Below, one piece after another: positions 1 to 7,793 of a stretch of DNA of 19,950 nucleotides. Made by a program: the position numbers and the translations under genes. The notes under the pieces are model-generated. The model was not told where the DNA came from, searched no databases, and saw only the letters and a program-made list of their open reading frames with translations. Position 1 is the stretch's first letter, and every line of letters begins with the position of its first letter. Origin of the DNA: an uncultured Ktedonobacteraceae bacterium (GTDB lineage Bacteria > Chloroflexota > Ktedonobacteria > Ktedonobacterales > Ktedonobacteraceae); contig CATPCK010000120.1 in the NCBI GenBank assembly GCA_955652655.1, forward strand, positions 1 through 19,950, given 5' to 3'.

Positions 1-13
1 CTTCTCCTCGCCA

Positions 14-81
14 CTCCCGCCCCTACGGTTCGACCGTTCCTTTCTCGCTTCTCCCGCCCATGTTCGCTTCGGTTAATGCCT
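14..81 (+). repeat. Interspersed intergenic repeat, copy A
   Basis: This stretch aligns without gaps to 16165-16232, with 58 of 68 bases identical by hand count; the first 17 bases are identical. It contains a small perfect hairpin (ACGGT at 25-29, loop TCG, ACCGT at 33-37). In the other copy the hairpin core (ACGG/CCGT) is kept and changes fall in the loop. A short inverted fragment of the same repeat lies at 19391-19410. No ORF accounts for the similarity. The rest of 1-196 holds no recognisable gene. Function is unknown; it may be a dispersed non-autonomous or REP-like element. Confidence 0.6.
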
Positions 82-196
82 ATTGGGCGCGACAATGAAC
101 TTTAACTAATTAACCCTGGTATGGATACGCTCATAGGACCCGGATTATTTTGTTAAACTTCATAATTGGGCCCCTACATTTTCCATTGAAATATAC

Positions 197-225
197 TTGA
201 CGCTTGTCAGCGTTTGGCCTATTCT
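197..225 (+). promoter_or_regulatory. Sigma70-type promoter for the propeller operon
   Basis: The -35 is TTGACG (197-202, 5/6 to consensus) and the -10 is TATTCT (220-225, 4/6), with a 17-base spacer. Transcription would start near 232, about 50 bases ahead of the ATG at 281. An inverted repeat, ACGC-TTGTCA-GCGT (200-213), overlaps the -35 end and the spacer and could be an operator. The promoter position argues against translation beginning at the TTG at 197. Confidence 0.5.
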
Positions 226-280
226 ATGGTTCAGGAAATATGCAAACACAAGATTTATTGCAGATAAAGGTATACCTTCT

Positions 281-1366
281 ATGGTTGTCAAAAAAATATT
301 GGGGTGGCTCCCCTATCTGGGCCTCATTTGTATGATGGGCCTGTTCAGCGCCTGTAGTACGGGTAGTAGCGCGCCTGCTACGCAGCAAACACCGGCATCT
401 ATCGCAGTGAATGTAAACGGTTTTGGCACAGCAGCCAACCACGTTCATTCCTTGCTTGCCCTGCCAAATCATGTGCTGGTGCTGGCGACTCATTACGGTT
501 TGTTCCGGTCAGAGGATGACGGCGCTACGTGGATAAAGGTCGCGGCCGGCAATAACCAGCTCATGCAGGGGCTGATGACCTACTCGCTGGGCTACAGTCC
601 AGTTAATCCACAGCGTATGTATGTATTAACGCAGGTCGCGGTAAACCCTCATACTGGAACACTAGGGCTCTATACAAGTGCTGACCAGGGAAAAACCTGG
701 AAACTGGCAATTGCTACCGCGAGCATTACGCCTGGCGCCATCTACCTGGAAGAGCCGGGCAACGATACTCCTGACGAGATCTACATTTACCTGCCCGACC
801 TGGGTGCGTTGGGGTTAAAGGTCAGCCTGGATGCCGGACAGCACTTTTCCAATACAGGAACATTACCCTTCGGAAATATTCTGGGATTGCTGGCGGTTCC
901 TGGTGCGCATGGACAACTGCTGGCATATAGTGGTGATGGCCTGGCGCGCAGCAGCGACGGCGGCGCTCATTGGCAGGTCGTCAAGGGCATCAACGGCGGG
1001 ATAGAGGATATGGCAACCGCCGGGCCTCATAGCCCTATCTACGCTTCAGGTGATGAAGGCATCTTCTCCTCGCTTGATGGAGGGAAAAGCTTTAAACTGG
1101 TGGCCCCGCAAATCAATTATGCCTCGCTGACCGTTTCGCCATTGGAATCGCGCTATGTTTATGGAAAGACCGGGCTTGCTGTCTATCAGAGTTCAAATGG
1201 TGGGCGCACGTGGAGCGCTCTACCGCACATCAGCGGCAACCTCGCCGTCCTGGCTGCTGACCCCAGCAACGTCTCAATGGTCTATCTTTCTCTCTCCTAC
1301 CCTACAGCGGTCTACCAGTTACAGCAGAATCGCGCGGGCTGGCATTCGCTCACGCCGCAACCTTAG
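281..1366 (+). CDS. Lipoprotein with six Asp-box (BNR) repeats, beta-propeller
   Basis: This is a predicted exported lipoprotein of 361 residues. The N-terminus has two lysines, a hydrophobic stretch and a lipobox-like LFSAC, giving lipidated Cys25, followed by a Ser/Thr/Pro-rich linker. Six Asp boxes (S-x-D/N-x-G-x-T/H/S-W/F) begin near residues 77, 133, 182, 224, 264 and 304. This is the signature of sialidase/BNR, VPS10 and Ycf48-type propellers. No sialidase Arg triad or FRIP motif is seen, so enzymatic activity is not implied; a surface binding or scaffold role is more likely. The ATG at 281 was chosen because AAAGG (266-270) precedes it and a promoter lies just upstream. An in-frame TTG at 197 would add 28 residues ahead of the signal peptide and sits in the -35 box. 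The gene is 20 bases upstream of a second propeller gene. Confidence 0.82.
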   Translation: MVVKKILGWLPYLGLICMMGLFSACSTGSSAPATQQTPASIAVNVNGFGTAANHVHSLLALPNHVLVLATHYGLFRSEDDGATWIKVAAGNNQLMQGLMTYSLGYSPVNPQRMYVLTQVAVNPHTGTLGLYTSADQGKTWKLAIATASITPGAIYLEEPGNDTPDEIYIYLPDLGALGLKVSLDAGQHFSNTGTLPFGNILGLLAVPGAHGQLLAYSGDGLARSSDGGAHWQVVKGINGGIEDMATAGPHSPIYASGDEGIFSSLDGGKSFKLVAPQINYASLTVSPLESRYVYGKTGLAVYQSSNGGRTWSALPHISGNLAVLAADPSNVSMVYLSLSYPTAVYQLQQNRAGWHSLTPQP

Positions 1367-1386
1367 CAACGAAGGGTACTCAAACG

Positions 1387-2577
1387 ATGATTCATATCTC
1401 AGGAAGCTATCGCATGCTGCGACTGCTGACCATTGTTTTGATGCTTGCTTTGCTTGCTCTTCTGGGGGTCTTTTCTTCACAAACGGCCAGCGCTGATGGA
1501 GGGGCGCCCAATCTCGCCTACGTTGCAGGTACAACGAAGGGAATCAGCACTATTGATATCGCACAACAAAAAGTCACCGGAACTTTTACAGTAGGTGGTG
1601 ATCCACACTCAGTCATGCTCAGCCTGGATGGGCGATTTCTCTATGTCGCTCAACCCGCTTTGGGTCGTGTGACCATGCTGGCCGCCAGGACAGGCGCAAG
1701 CATTTGCAGCGTAAACCTGCCCGGTCAGCCATCACTCCTGGCTCTAGACCCAACCCCTAACGCGAATGTGCTGTATGAAGCCGGCAACGGAGATGATAGT
1801 GTGAGAGTGATCGACTCCACCAACTGCGCGATCAAACTTACCTTACAGACAGGGAACCCGGTCTACGGGTTGGCGGTAGCTGTCATCAGTTCAGGCTCAT
1901 CTGGGAGCAGCAGCCAGATCTGGGTCTCGGGTACTGACACGGTGACCATCTTTGACGCGACAGGTAAGCGCCTTGGCACTGTCCCCATCCCTGGCGGGCC
2001 GCAGTACATCAACGTTCCCCTGGGGACTATGACGTATGTCACTACACGCTCGGGAGCAGTTGACGCCATAGACATCTTCTCTCACAAGGTCTTTCCGCTG
2101 ATCAGTGGCGGGAAATATGGTCCGATGGATTATGATGCGATCACCGGAGATGTGTATGTACCTGACCAGATGCACAAACAGCTTGTCGTACTCACTCCCC
2201 TTAGTTCGGGCGGCAATCCGCTGCCACCTGAGCCTAATCATACCTATAATTTCGGCGTTGCACCGCAGTCGGTGGCGATCACCAGCGATGGGCAACTGGG
2301 CTTCGTAGCGTTGAGCGGGGGGAATGTCGCTATGCTCGATGTGCCTGGGAAGCAAATCGTCAATACGATCTTTGTTGGTGGGAACCCTCACTTTATCGTT
2401 ACCGGCCTCTACCCGCCGGTGGTTGGCACCACTCCACAGCAGACAGCCGTGTGGGGCACGGTCATCAACGTCCTGGCCTATGTCTTCGTGATTGCGCTCT
2501 TCATCGTGCCTCTCCTGATTTTCAGGAGGTATAGTCGCGTTGGTGGCCACAATAGTGGTGGTAAGGATAAGAAGTAA
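1387..2577 (+). CDS. Membrane-anchored YVTN-type beta-propeller protein
   Basis: 396 residues. It has an N-terminal signal sequence (hydrophobic LLTIVLMLALLALLG, then a plausible SASA-like cleavage region before ADGG). The body is built of YVTN/lactonase-like blades, with recurring patterns such as VGGDPHSVMLSLDGRFLYVA, GNPVYGLAVA, APQSVAITSDGQLGFVA and VGGNPHFIV. Near the C-terminus is one strong transmembrane helix (VLAYVFVIALFIVPLLIF) followed by a basic tail RRYSR...KDKK. The topology is therefore outside propeller, one anchor, cytoplasmic tail. YVTN propellers occur in surface proteins and some quinoprotein-like enzymes; I see no catalytic motif. The ATG at 1387 has GAAGGG (1371-1376) upstream; an internal ATG at 1414 is also possible and would leave a shorter, more typical signal peptide. 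It is probably co-transcribed with the Asp-box lipoprotein. The stop is only 6 bases from the stop of the convergent permease gene. Confidence 0.78.
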   Translation: MIHISGSYRMLRLLTIVLMLALLALLGVFSSQTASADGGAPNLAYVAGTTKGISTIDIAQQKVTGTFTVGGDPHSVMLSLDGRFLYVAQPALGRVTMLAARTGASICSVNLPGQPSLLALDPTPNANVLYEAGNGDDSVRVIDSTNCAIKLTLQTGNPVYGLAVAVISSGSSGSSSQIWVSGTDTVTIFDATGKRLGTVPIPGGPQYINVPLGTMTYVTTRSGAVDAIDIFSHKVFPLISGGKYGPMDYDAITGDVYVPDQMHKQLVVLTPLSSGGNPLPPEPNHTYNFGVAPQSVAITSDGQLGFVALSGGNVAMLDVPGKQIVNTIFVGGNPHFIVTGLYPPVVGTTPQQTAVWGTVINVLAYVFVIALFIVPLLIFRRYSRVGGHNSGGKDKK

Positions 2578-2583
2578 GATGAT

Positions 2584-4272
2584 TTATTCTCTTGTGGTTA
2601 TTTCTAAGATTTCGGGGGTTCTGGCGAGCATGCGGGGCGCAACCAGCCAGGTCACCAGCTGGTGAAAGACGATACCGTAGAGCAGGGCGGCAGGAATTGA
2701 GAAGACCCAGACCCACTGCACGTGAAAGTACAGGGGTAAGAACAACGCCACTATGACGGGGGACAATACTACCAGCGTCACCCCTAACATCAGGAGCGAC
2801 AGCAGTCCACGTATGCATCCAGCATTACCACTCGAGGAGCCCGTGGCCTGAAAGCCGCGCTGCATCTGGCGCATGCGCTGTGGCAGAAAGACCGATGATA
2901 CGTTGCCACAGCCAATGACTACTCCAATACCGGCCAGGCCCATAGTCAGAACGGGCAGCACAAATTGCCAACTATGCGATAGCGCAGCGCTTGCCAGTGA
3001 GAGTAAGAACAATTCTACGATGCCAATAACTGCCACCGCTAGATTTTTCCCGAGGAGAATACGGCGTGGCTCAACCGGGAACAAAAAGAGCGTTGTCAGG
3101 CTCTGCCTCTCCATGCCCAGTGTGTTGTACGAAAGGGTAAAGACAGAGAAAAAGACTGCGAGCGGAGCAGAAAACGAAAGCAATCCCAGGCTGTTAAAAG
3201 ATCCGCCTGGATTCAGGAACGGTCCAGCCAGAAAGATGATGACGATGTAGAGCGATGACAGCAGCGTGGTCTTTAATTGAGGATCGCGCCAGAAGTACTT
3301 CCACTCTTTGACGGCGATAGCAAAGACCTGCGTGAAGCCAACGCGCTCCAGGATGCCTCCACTTGCTACCCGGGGACGCGCGACATTGGCGGCCCCGACC
3401 GCTACCGTTCTGGTGGCTTTACACTGGCGAGCACGCACAGCGCCACCAACTTCGGGTGTGCTCAGGCTTCGTTCGAGGACACGCGCCCACAGGTAGAGTA
3501 CAAGGACGGCTACGATGAGTGAAACGCCCAACCAGGCGAAACTTGCTCCCCAGTTGCCCAGCGAGGCCTGTTGAATGGCGCTGGCCGTCATGCCTGGAGG
3601 TGTCCACTGCAGGTAAAGCGAGAATCTTGCTCGCTCTATATTTGTCACAAAATCGCCTGTGCCTATTCCGCGCAACAGTAGTTGCTGGATGAGGTAGCAC
3701 GACATGGAAAAGAGCGCGATCAGGATGATACTCAGGTCGCGGAAACGACGGCTCTGTAAGGTGCTCATCAATGCGGCCAGTACCAGCTGACTTATACCGA
3801 CTACCTGCACATAAAAGATGAGCACAGCCACAAGGGTGAGTAGAGCAGCGGGCAGAGAAATTGCCCAACCTGCCACCACCGCAATAAAGACCAGGATAAG
3901 CCCAAACATAGGGATGTCCAGCAGGGTTGAGAAGAGCAGGCTGACCATCAGTTCAGAGCGTGTGAGGGGGAACAGCAGCAACTTGGAGACATCCAGGCCC
4001 TCGTTGACGGTAAACTCGAGCAGAGGTAGTGCCATCCACAAAAGATAGATGACTGTCAGTACCAGAAACAATATCTCCGCGTTGGCTGGAACCGGAAGGA
4101 AACGATAGGCGAAGAAGGTGGCAAGGGCAATTCCTCCTAAAAGAGGGAGTCCAAATACGACCATAAAAATGGTCGAGATGATGCGCGATTTGTCACGCGT
4201 AAAGCCGCGCAGGAAGAGCTTCCAGCGCAGCCAGAAAAGCCAGCGTATTTTGTCAGGATGAATGACCAGCAT
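2584..4272 (-). CDS. ABC-2-like exporter permease (multi-pass membrane protein)
   Basis: 562 residues with many hydrophobic segments in two blocks: about six in the N-terminal half (e.g. IISTIFMVVFGLPLLGGIAL, ILFLVLTVIYLLWMALPLL) and a second set after a hydrophilic loop near residues 280-325. This doubled layout is typical of large ABC exporter permeases. The cargo cannot be read from the sequence. The gene lies 19 bases downstream of an ABC ATPase on the same strand, and its Shine-Dalgarno (AAAGGGGG, about 6 bases from the ATG) lies in that gap, so the two form an operon and presumably one transporter. A cytoplasmic IRWLFWLRWKLFLRGFTRDK segment precedes the first helix, as in many proteins of this kind. 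It converges with the propeller gene at 2577, with no terminator visible in the 6-base gap, so the two transcripts probably overlap at their 3' ends. Confidence 0.8.
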   Translation of the reverse strand: MLVIHPDKIRWLFWLRWKLFLRGFTRDKSRIISTIFMVVFGLPLLGGIALATFFAYRFLPVPANAEILFLVLTVIYLLWMALPLLEFTVNEGLDVSKLLLFPLTRSELMVSLLFSTLLDIPMFGLILVFIAVVAGWAISLPAALLTLVAVLIFYVQVVGISQLVLAALMSTLQSRRFRDLSIILIALFSMSCYLIQQLLLRGIGTGDFVTNIERARFSLYLQWTPPGMTASAIQQASLGNWGASFAWLGVSLIVAVLVLYLWARVLERSLSTPEVGGAVRARQCKATRTVAVGAANVARPRVASGGILERVGFTQVFAIAVKEWKYFWRDPQLKTTLLSSLYIVIIFLAGPFLNPGGSFNSLGLLSFSAPLAVFFSVFTLSYNTLGMERQSLTTLFLFPVEPRRILLGKNLAVAVIGIVELFLLSLASAALSHSWQFVLPVLTMGLAGIGVVIGCGNVSSVFLPQRMRQMQRGFQATGSSSGNAGCIRGLLSLLMLGVTLVVLSPVIVALFLPLYFHVQWVWVFSIPAALLYGIVFHQLVTWLVAPRMLARTPEILEITTRE

Positions 4273-4291
4273 ACTTTTCCCCCTTTGCTCC

Positions 4292-5146
4292 CTACTCCAA
4301 CCAGCTCAGATTCTGGTGCTCGCTGCGAGCGCCAACAATATTAAGAAAGAGGTCTTCCAGGGTGGCATCCTTCTCCTCGCCGCTGGCGCGCTCACGCAGC
4401 TCTTGCAGCGTGCCCTCCGCCACCAGCGTTCCTTGATTGATGATGCCGACACGCGTGCAAAGTCGCTCGACAACCTCCATGATATGGGAAGAGAAAAAGA
4501 CGGTGGAACCATGCTGCGTGAGTTCGCGCAAGATATCGCGAATGACACGCGAGCTGATGGGGTCGATACCTTCAAAGGGCTCATCCAGAAAAATGACCTC
4601 GGGACGGTGGATAAGAGCAGCCGCGAGGGCGACCTTCTTGCGCATGCCAACAGAATAATCGACAATCAGCTTGTCAGCGTCGTCGATCAGCGTCAACACC
4701 TGCAAGAGCTCTTCCGCCCTGCGCCGGATGTCCCCCTCGGGAACGCCGTACATGTGACCGGCAAAGACGAGGAATTCTCTGCCACTCAAGCGTTCATAGA
4801 TATTCAGAAACTCCGGGAGCACGCCCATCAAGGAGCGTGCCTGGAGTGGGTTCTTCCACACATCGACGCCGCCTACCCAGACGGAGCCAGAGGTAGGGCG
4901 TAGCAGGCCGACCATCATTTTAATCGTGGTGCTTTTCCCCGCGCCGTTTGGTCCCAGGAAGCCGAAAAACTCACCCCGTTGTACGGTCAAATTCAGGTGA
5001 TTGACCGCCATTTTCTGACCGAAAACACGAACCAGATCGTGCGCCACAACCGCGGGCGCGTTACTGCCGTTTGCTTCCATATAAGGATGTTGTAGGGCCT
5101 GATTTGTTGTGGCCGACGTATTGGTCTCCCCTGGAAATGTGGTCAT
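4292..5146 (-). CDS. ABC transporter ATP-binding protein (exporter type)
   Basis: 284 residues forming one nucleotide-binding domain. Walker A is GPNGAGKST (residues 65-73), the signature is YSVGMRKK (164-171, in place of LSGGQ, as is usual for CcmA/NatA-type exporters), Walker B is VIFLDEP with catalytic Glu189, and the switch histidine is His221 (FFSSH). The Q-loop position reads LPE rather than a glutamine, also common in this subgroup. A 30-residue N-terminal extension rich in Thr/Asn/Ala precedes the domain; an internal ATG at residue 23 (MEANGS) is an alternative start. It supplies energy to the permease encoded 19 bases downstream. A good promoter (TTGACA, 18 bases, TATGCT) lies upstream at 5211-5240. 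The first ATG is weakly served by AAGGA about 12 bases away. Confidence 0.92.
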   Translation of the reverse strand: MTTFPGETNTSATTNQALQHPYMEANGSNAPAVVAHDLVRVFGQKMAVNHLNLTVQRGEFFGFLGPNGAGKSTTIKMMVGLLRPTSGSVWVGGVDVWKNPLQARSLMGVLPEFLNIYERLSGREFLVFAGHMYGVPEGDIRRRAEELLQVLTLIDDADKLIVDYSVGMRKKVALAAALIHRPEVIFLDEPFEGIDPISSRVIRDILRELTQHGSTVFFSSHIMEVVERLCTRVGIINQGTLVAEGTLQELRERASGEEKDATLEDLFLNIVGARSEHQNLSWLE

Positions 5147-5174
5147 ATGCTTTCTTCTTCCTTGAATACACTAG

Positions 5175-5211
5175 CTATTTGCTCATGAGATATAACTATT
5201 TGCTATAGCAA
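5175..5211 (-). promoter_or_regulatory. Candidate operator: palindrome plus paired direct repeat
   Basis: TTGCTATAGCAA (5200-5211) is a perfect 12-base palindrome touching the -10 box and covering the predicted start of the ABC exporter transcript. The 9-mer CTATTTGCT occurs at 5175-5183 and 5196-5204, exactly 21 bases apart, about two turns of the helix. This geometry suits a dimeric repressor bound at or just after the start site. The cognate regulator is not encoded next to it. The assignment rests only on the arrangement. Confidence 0.35.
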
Positions 5212-5240
5212 GCATAACATCAGGGATTTGGTCCTGTCAA
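5211..5240 (-). promoter_or_regulatory. Promoter of the ABC exporter operon
   Basis: Read on the minus strand, -35 TTGACA (5235-5240, perfect) and -10 TATGCT (5211-5216, 4/6) are 18 bases apart. Transcription would begin near 5204, about 60 bases before the ATG of the ATPase gene. The predicted start point falls inside a 12-base perfect palindrome described separately. Confidence 0.5.
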
Positions 5241-5271
5241 GTTGACTATAATGAAGGGCGAGGAAGAAACA

Positions 5272-5300
5272 TTGCTCAAGGCAGTAATACCTGCTATACT
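5272..5300 (+). promoter_or_regulatory. Putative promoter of the sugar ABC importer operon
   Basis: -35 TTGCTC (5272-5277, 3/6) and -10 TATACT (5295-5300, 5/6) with a 17-base spacer. It is divergent from the exporter promoter; the two -35 regions are about 32 bases apart. It would give a leader of roughly 140 bases before the solute-binding protein gene, containing a short ORF. Confidence 0.4.
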
Positions 5301-5356
5301 TTTCAACTGGTTGATACTCGCTGACACTGTTGTTGAGGAACAGAAGGTATGTTACC

Positions 5357-5437
5357 ATGCGTACATTCCGGGGAACGGTAAGTCAATCGGCAAAAACTGA
5401 AGATGGTTCATCTTTACTTCAGAGTGATCTCCGGTAA
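5357..5437 (+). CDS. Possible 26-residue leader peptide ORF
   Basis: An ATG at 5357 is preceded by AGAAGG (5342-5347, 9-base spacing) and opens 26 codons (start MRTFRGTVSQ, end LLQSDLR). The TAA stop (5435-5437) overlaps the AAGGAGG Shine-Dalgarno of the solute-binding protein gene. That layout would place terminating ribosomes on the next gene's ribosome site, as in translational coupling or attenuation. The peptide is hydrophilic and resembles no family I know. It may be chance: 26 codons is short. Confidence 0.3.
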   Translation: MRTFRGTVSQSAKTEDGSSLLQSDLR

Positions 5438-5448
5438 GGAGGAACATT

Positions 5449-6756
5449 ATGTCTAGGAAGTATGGGGGACGTATTTTTCCCTTATTGTTAGTACTGAGTA
5501 TAATGTTCTCGGCTTGCGGCTCAACTTCAACGACGACGTTTGGCAGCAAAAGTGGCCCAACCACGATACAGCTATTTTTTCACTCCGGCCAGGGACCTGA
5601 GCGTGACGCACTCAATGCCACTCTCAAGGCTTTCAGTGACAGGAACCCGGATATAACGGTCGAGGCGGTGCAATTGCCCGAGGGTCGCTACACCGACCAG
5701 GTGAACATCGCCGCACTGGCCCGTAGTCTCCCTTGCCTGCTCGATTTCGACGGTCCGACCTTGTATAACTACGCCTGGTCCGGGTACCTCATTCCACTCG
5801 ACAAGTATGTGTCCCCTGAGATGAAAGCTGACTTTCTGCCATCGATCATCAAGCAGGGCACATACAATCATCACCTGTACAGCCTGGGTCAGTTTGATTC
5901 CGGTCTTGGCTTCTACGCTAACAAGCAGTATCTGAGCGAGGCAGGCGTGCGCATCCCCACTATCGACAACCCCTGGACGTTGACTGAATTCAACGAAGTA
6001 TTGGCCAAGCTGAAGAACGTGCCAGGCGTGCAGTTTCCGCTGGACTTAAAGATGAGTACTAGCGGCGAGTGGTTCACCTATGGCTTCTCTCCTTTTGTTG
6101 AGTCCTTCGGGGGGGATCTGATTAACCGCAGCAACTACCAGTCGGCAAATGGGGTGTTGAACGGCCCCGACACAGTGGCTGCGATGACCTGGTTCCAGGG
6201 CCTCTTCAGGCATGGCTACAGCAATCCCTGGCCAGCCGGCGACATCGATTTCACGTCTAGCAAGTCCGCGCTGAGTTGGGTCGGCCACTGGGTCTATGCA
6301 GATTACAGCAAGGCGTTGGGAGACAACCTGCTTGTGCTGCCAGCACCGAACCTGGGCAAGGGTGCAAAAACTGGCATGGGATCATGGAACTGGGGGATCA
6401 CCTCGTCCTGCAAAACCCCTGATGCGGCCTGGAAAGTGTTGAATTTCATCCTGTCGCCCAATGAGATAGCGCGTATGACCAACGCGAATGGGGCTGTGCC
6501 TGCACGCAAATCGGCTATTGCCCAGTCCGAGCTGTATGCGCCGAACGGCCCGCTCCACGTGTTCGTACAGCAACTCCAAATGGGTATCGCGGAGCCGCGC
6601 CCGATCACTCCAGGCTATCCCACTATTACCTCTGCTTTTGCTGAGGCGGTGGTTAATATCGCCGCTGGTGCCGACGTGAAGGAGGAGCTGGACAAAGCGG
6701 TTCAAAAGATAGACCAGGACATCAAAGACAATCAGGGCTATCCAACCAGGCAGTAG
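5449..6756 (+). CDS. Carbohydrate ABC transporter substrate-binding lipoprotein
   Basis: 435 residues, family 1 extracellular solute-binding protein (maltose/multiple-sugar type). The N-terminus has a basic start, hydrophobic PLLLVLSIMF and lipobox FSAC, giving lipidated Cys23, then a Ser/Thr linker. The body shows the usual order: an early PTTIQLFFHSGQGPERDA strand, FSDRNPDITVEAVQLPEG, a hinge region with LDFDGPTLYNYAWSGYLIPL, and the late GSWNWGITSSCKTPDAAWKVLNFILSPNEIARM block with NGAVPARKSA. The protein captures a solute outside the membrane and hands it to the two permeases downstream. The substrate is not identifiable; the family suggests a sugar. The start is secure: a perfect AAGGAGG lies 6 bases upstream. 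No ATPase or glycosidase gene follows. Confidence 0.9.
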   Translation: MSRKYGGRIFPLLLVLSIMFSACGSTSTTTFGSKSGPTTIQLFFHSGQGPERDALNATLKAFSDRNPDITVEAVQLPEGRYTDQVNIAALARSLPCLLDFDGPTLYNYAWSGYLIPLDKYVSPEMKADFLPSIIKQGTYNHHLYSLGQFDSGLGFYANKQYLSEAGVRIPTIDNPWTLTEFNEVLAKLKNVPGVQFPLDLKMSTSGEWFTYGFSPFVESFGGDLINRSNYQSANGVLNGPDTVAAMTWFQGLFRHGYSNPWPAGDIDFTSSKSALSWVGHWVYADYSKALGDNLLVLPAPNLGKGAKTGMGSWNWGITSSCKTPDAAWKVLNFILSPNEIARMTNANGAVPARKSAIAQSELYAPNGPLHVFVQQLQMGIAEPRPITPGYPTITSAFAEAVVNIAAGADVKEELDKAVQKIDQDIKDNQGYPTRQ

Positions 6757-6800
6757 GGCGACCTTTGTGGTCACTGATCCTGATCATTTCCTGGTCAGGG
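6757..6800 (+). repeat. Intercistronic hairpins between binding protein and permease genes
   Basis: Two potential stem-loops lie in the 86-base gap before the permease: GACC-TTTGT-GGTC (6760-6772) and CCTGA (6779-6783) pairing with TCAGG (6795-6799). The first contains ACCTTTGTGGTC, which matches 11 of 12 bases of the reverse complement of 16133-16144, so it may be a fragment of the dispersed repeat. Hairpins here could protect the binding-protein part of the message, as in other sugar operons where the binding protein is made in excess. Confidence 0.35.
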
Positions 6801-6842
6801 AACATCTGCCCTCGACACCATTTTATGCACAAGAGGAAACCT

Positions 6843-7790
6843 ATGAGCATACCGATGCGTACCACGACTAGCACAATTGCGACTCCTAAAAAGCCTAGCT
6901 GGCATCGTAAGGAATATTATACCGCCTGGGTGTATACCGCACCTGCTCTGATTCTGCTGCTGATCTTCCTGATCATCCCCTTCTTTATAGCAATCTACTT
7001 TTCGTTCACCAATGAGCGATTAGTTTCAGGATCACTGCCCACGTATTTCGTGGGGCTGGGTAACTTCAAACAGATGTTGGAAGACGGTTCACTCCACAGG
7101 GCCCTACTGAACAACTCCTTATTCGGGTTGATTGTGGTACCTGTTCAGACCAGCCTGGCTCTCTTCCTGGCGATCTTGATCAACCGGAAGTTCCGCGGCG
7201 TTGCCGTGTTCCGAACGATTTACTTCAGTCCAGTAGTCGCCCCCCTGGTGGTCGTGGCGGTGGTCTGGTCATTTCTCTACAATCCAGGCCAGGGGCTGAT
7301 CAACGAGTTCATCAAGGCGATCAGCTTCGGACACCTGGGGCCCTACGACTGGCTTAGTAATCCAGGACTGGCGCTACCGGCAATCATGCTTTTGTCGATT
7401 TGGCAGGGCGTCGGTTTCCAGATGGTCGTCTACCTGGTGGGGTTGCAGGGGATCCCAGAGTCGCTGTACGAGGCTGCCAGGGTCGATGGCGCGGGAAGCT
7501 GGCAAAAGTTCTGGCACATCACCCTCCCCCAGTTGCGCAATACCACTATTTTCGTGCTGATCGCAACCACTATTCTGTCATTTAAACTCTATACGCAGGT
7601 AGAGGTCATGACTCAAGGCGGCCCAGAGAACGCAACAGCGACCGTAGTGTGGTATATGGTGCATGAGAGCATTCACAACGTGCGAGTCGGCTATGCTTCG
7701 GCTGTCGCGGTGGTCTTCTTTCTCATTGTTCTCATGAGGGTGATTCCGGTCCTGCGGAGCGTCATCGTGACTGAAGAAAGAGAGATGTAA
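6843..7790 (+). CDS. Sugar ABC transporter permease, MalF/UgpA type
   Basis: 315 residues with six expected membrane segments, the first being TAPALILLLIFLIIPFFIAIYFSF. The cytoplasmic EAA loop is clear near 7469-7545 (YEAARVDGAGSWQKFWHITLPQL) and is where the ATPase docks. The N-terminal 30 residues are Thr/Lys-rich and cytoplasmic. The ATG at 6843 was chosen because AGAGGA (6832-6837) precedes it by 5 bases; an in-frame upstream ATG at 6765 has no ribosome site and lies within the hairpin region. It is followed after 3 bases by the partner permease. Substrate unknown, probably the sugar bound by the upstream lipoprotein. Confidence 0.9.
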   Translation: MSIPMRTTTSTIATPKKPSWHRKEYYTAWVYTAPALILLLIFLIIPFFIAIYFSFTNERLVSGSLPTYFVGLGNFKQMLEDGSLHRALLNNSLFGLIVVPVQTSLALFLAILINRKFRGVAVFRTIYFSPVVAPLVVVAVVWSFLYNPGQGLINEFIKAISFGHLGPYDWLSNPGLALPAIMLLSIWQGVGFQMVVYLVGLQGIPESLYEAARVDGAGSWQKFWHITLPQLRNTTIFVLIATTILSFKLYTQVEVMTQGGPENATATVVWYMVHESIHNVRVGYASAVAVVFFLIVLMRVIPVLRSVIVTEEREM

Positions 7791-7793
7791 TCC

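Noticed and set aside
197..280. TTG start at 197 for the Asp-box lipoprotein
   Set aside because: The codon lies within the -35 of a good promoter, and the added 28 residues would bury the lipoprotein signal. The ATG at 281 has a ribosome site.
1897..2550. Long minus-strand ORF of 217 codons opposite the YVTN propeller
   Set aside because: Its product is Arg/His-rich and has no family resemblance, while the plus-strand frame has a signal peptide, blades and an anchor. It is a shadow of the GC-rich real gene.
3419..3868. 149-codon minus-strand ORF inside the permease gene
   Set aside because: Another frame of the permease; His/Arg/Cys-rich composition without motifs.
4262..4903. Plus-strand ORF of 213 codons opposite the ABC ATPase
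   Set aside because: The minus strand encodes complete Walker A, signature and Walker B motifs there, so this is an antisense shadow.
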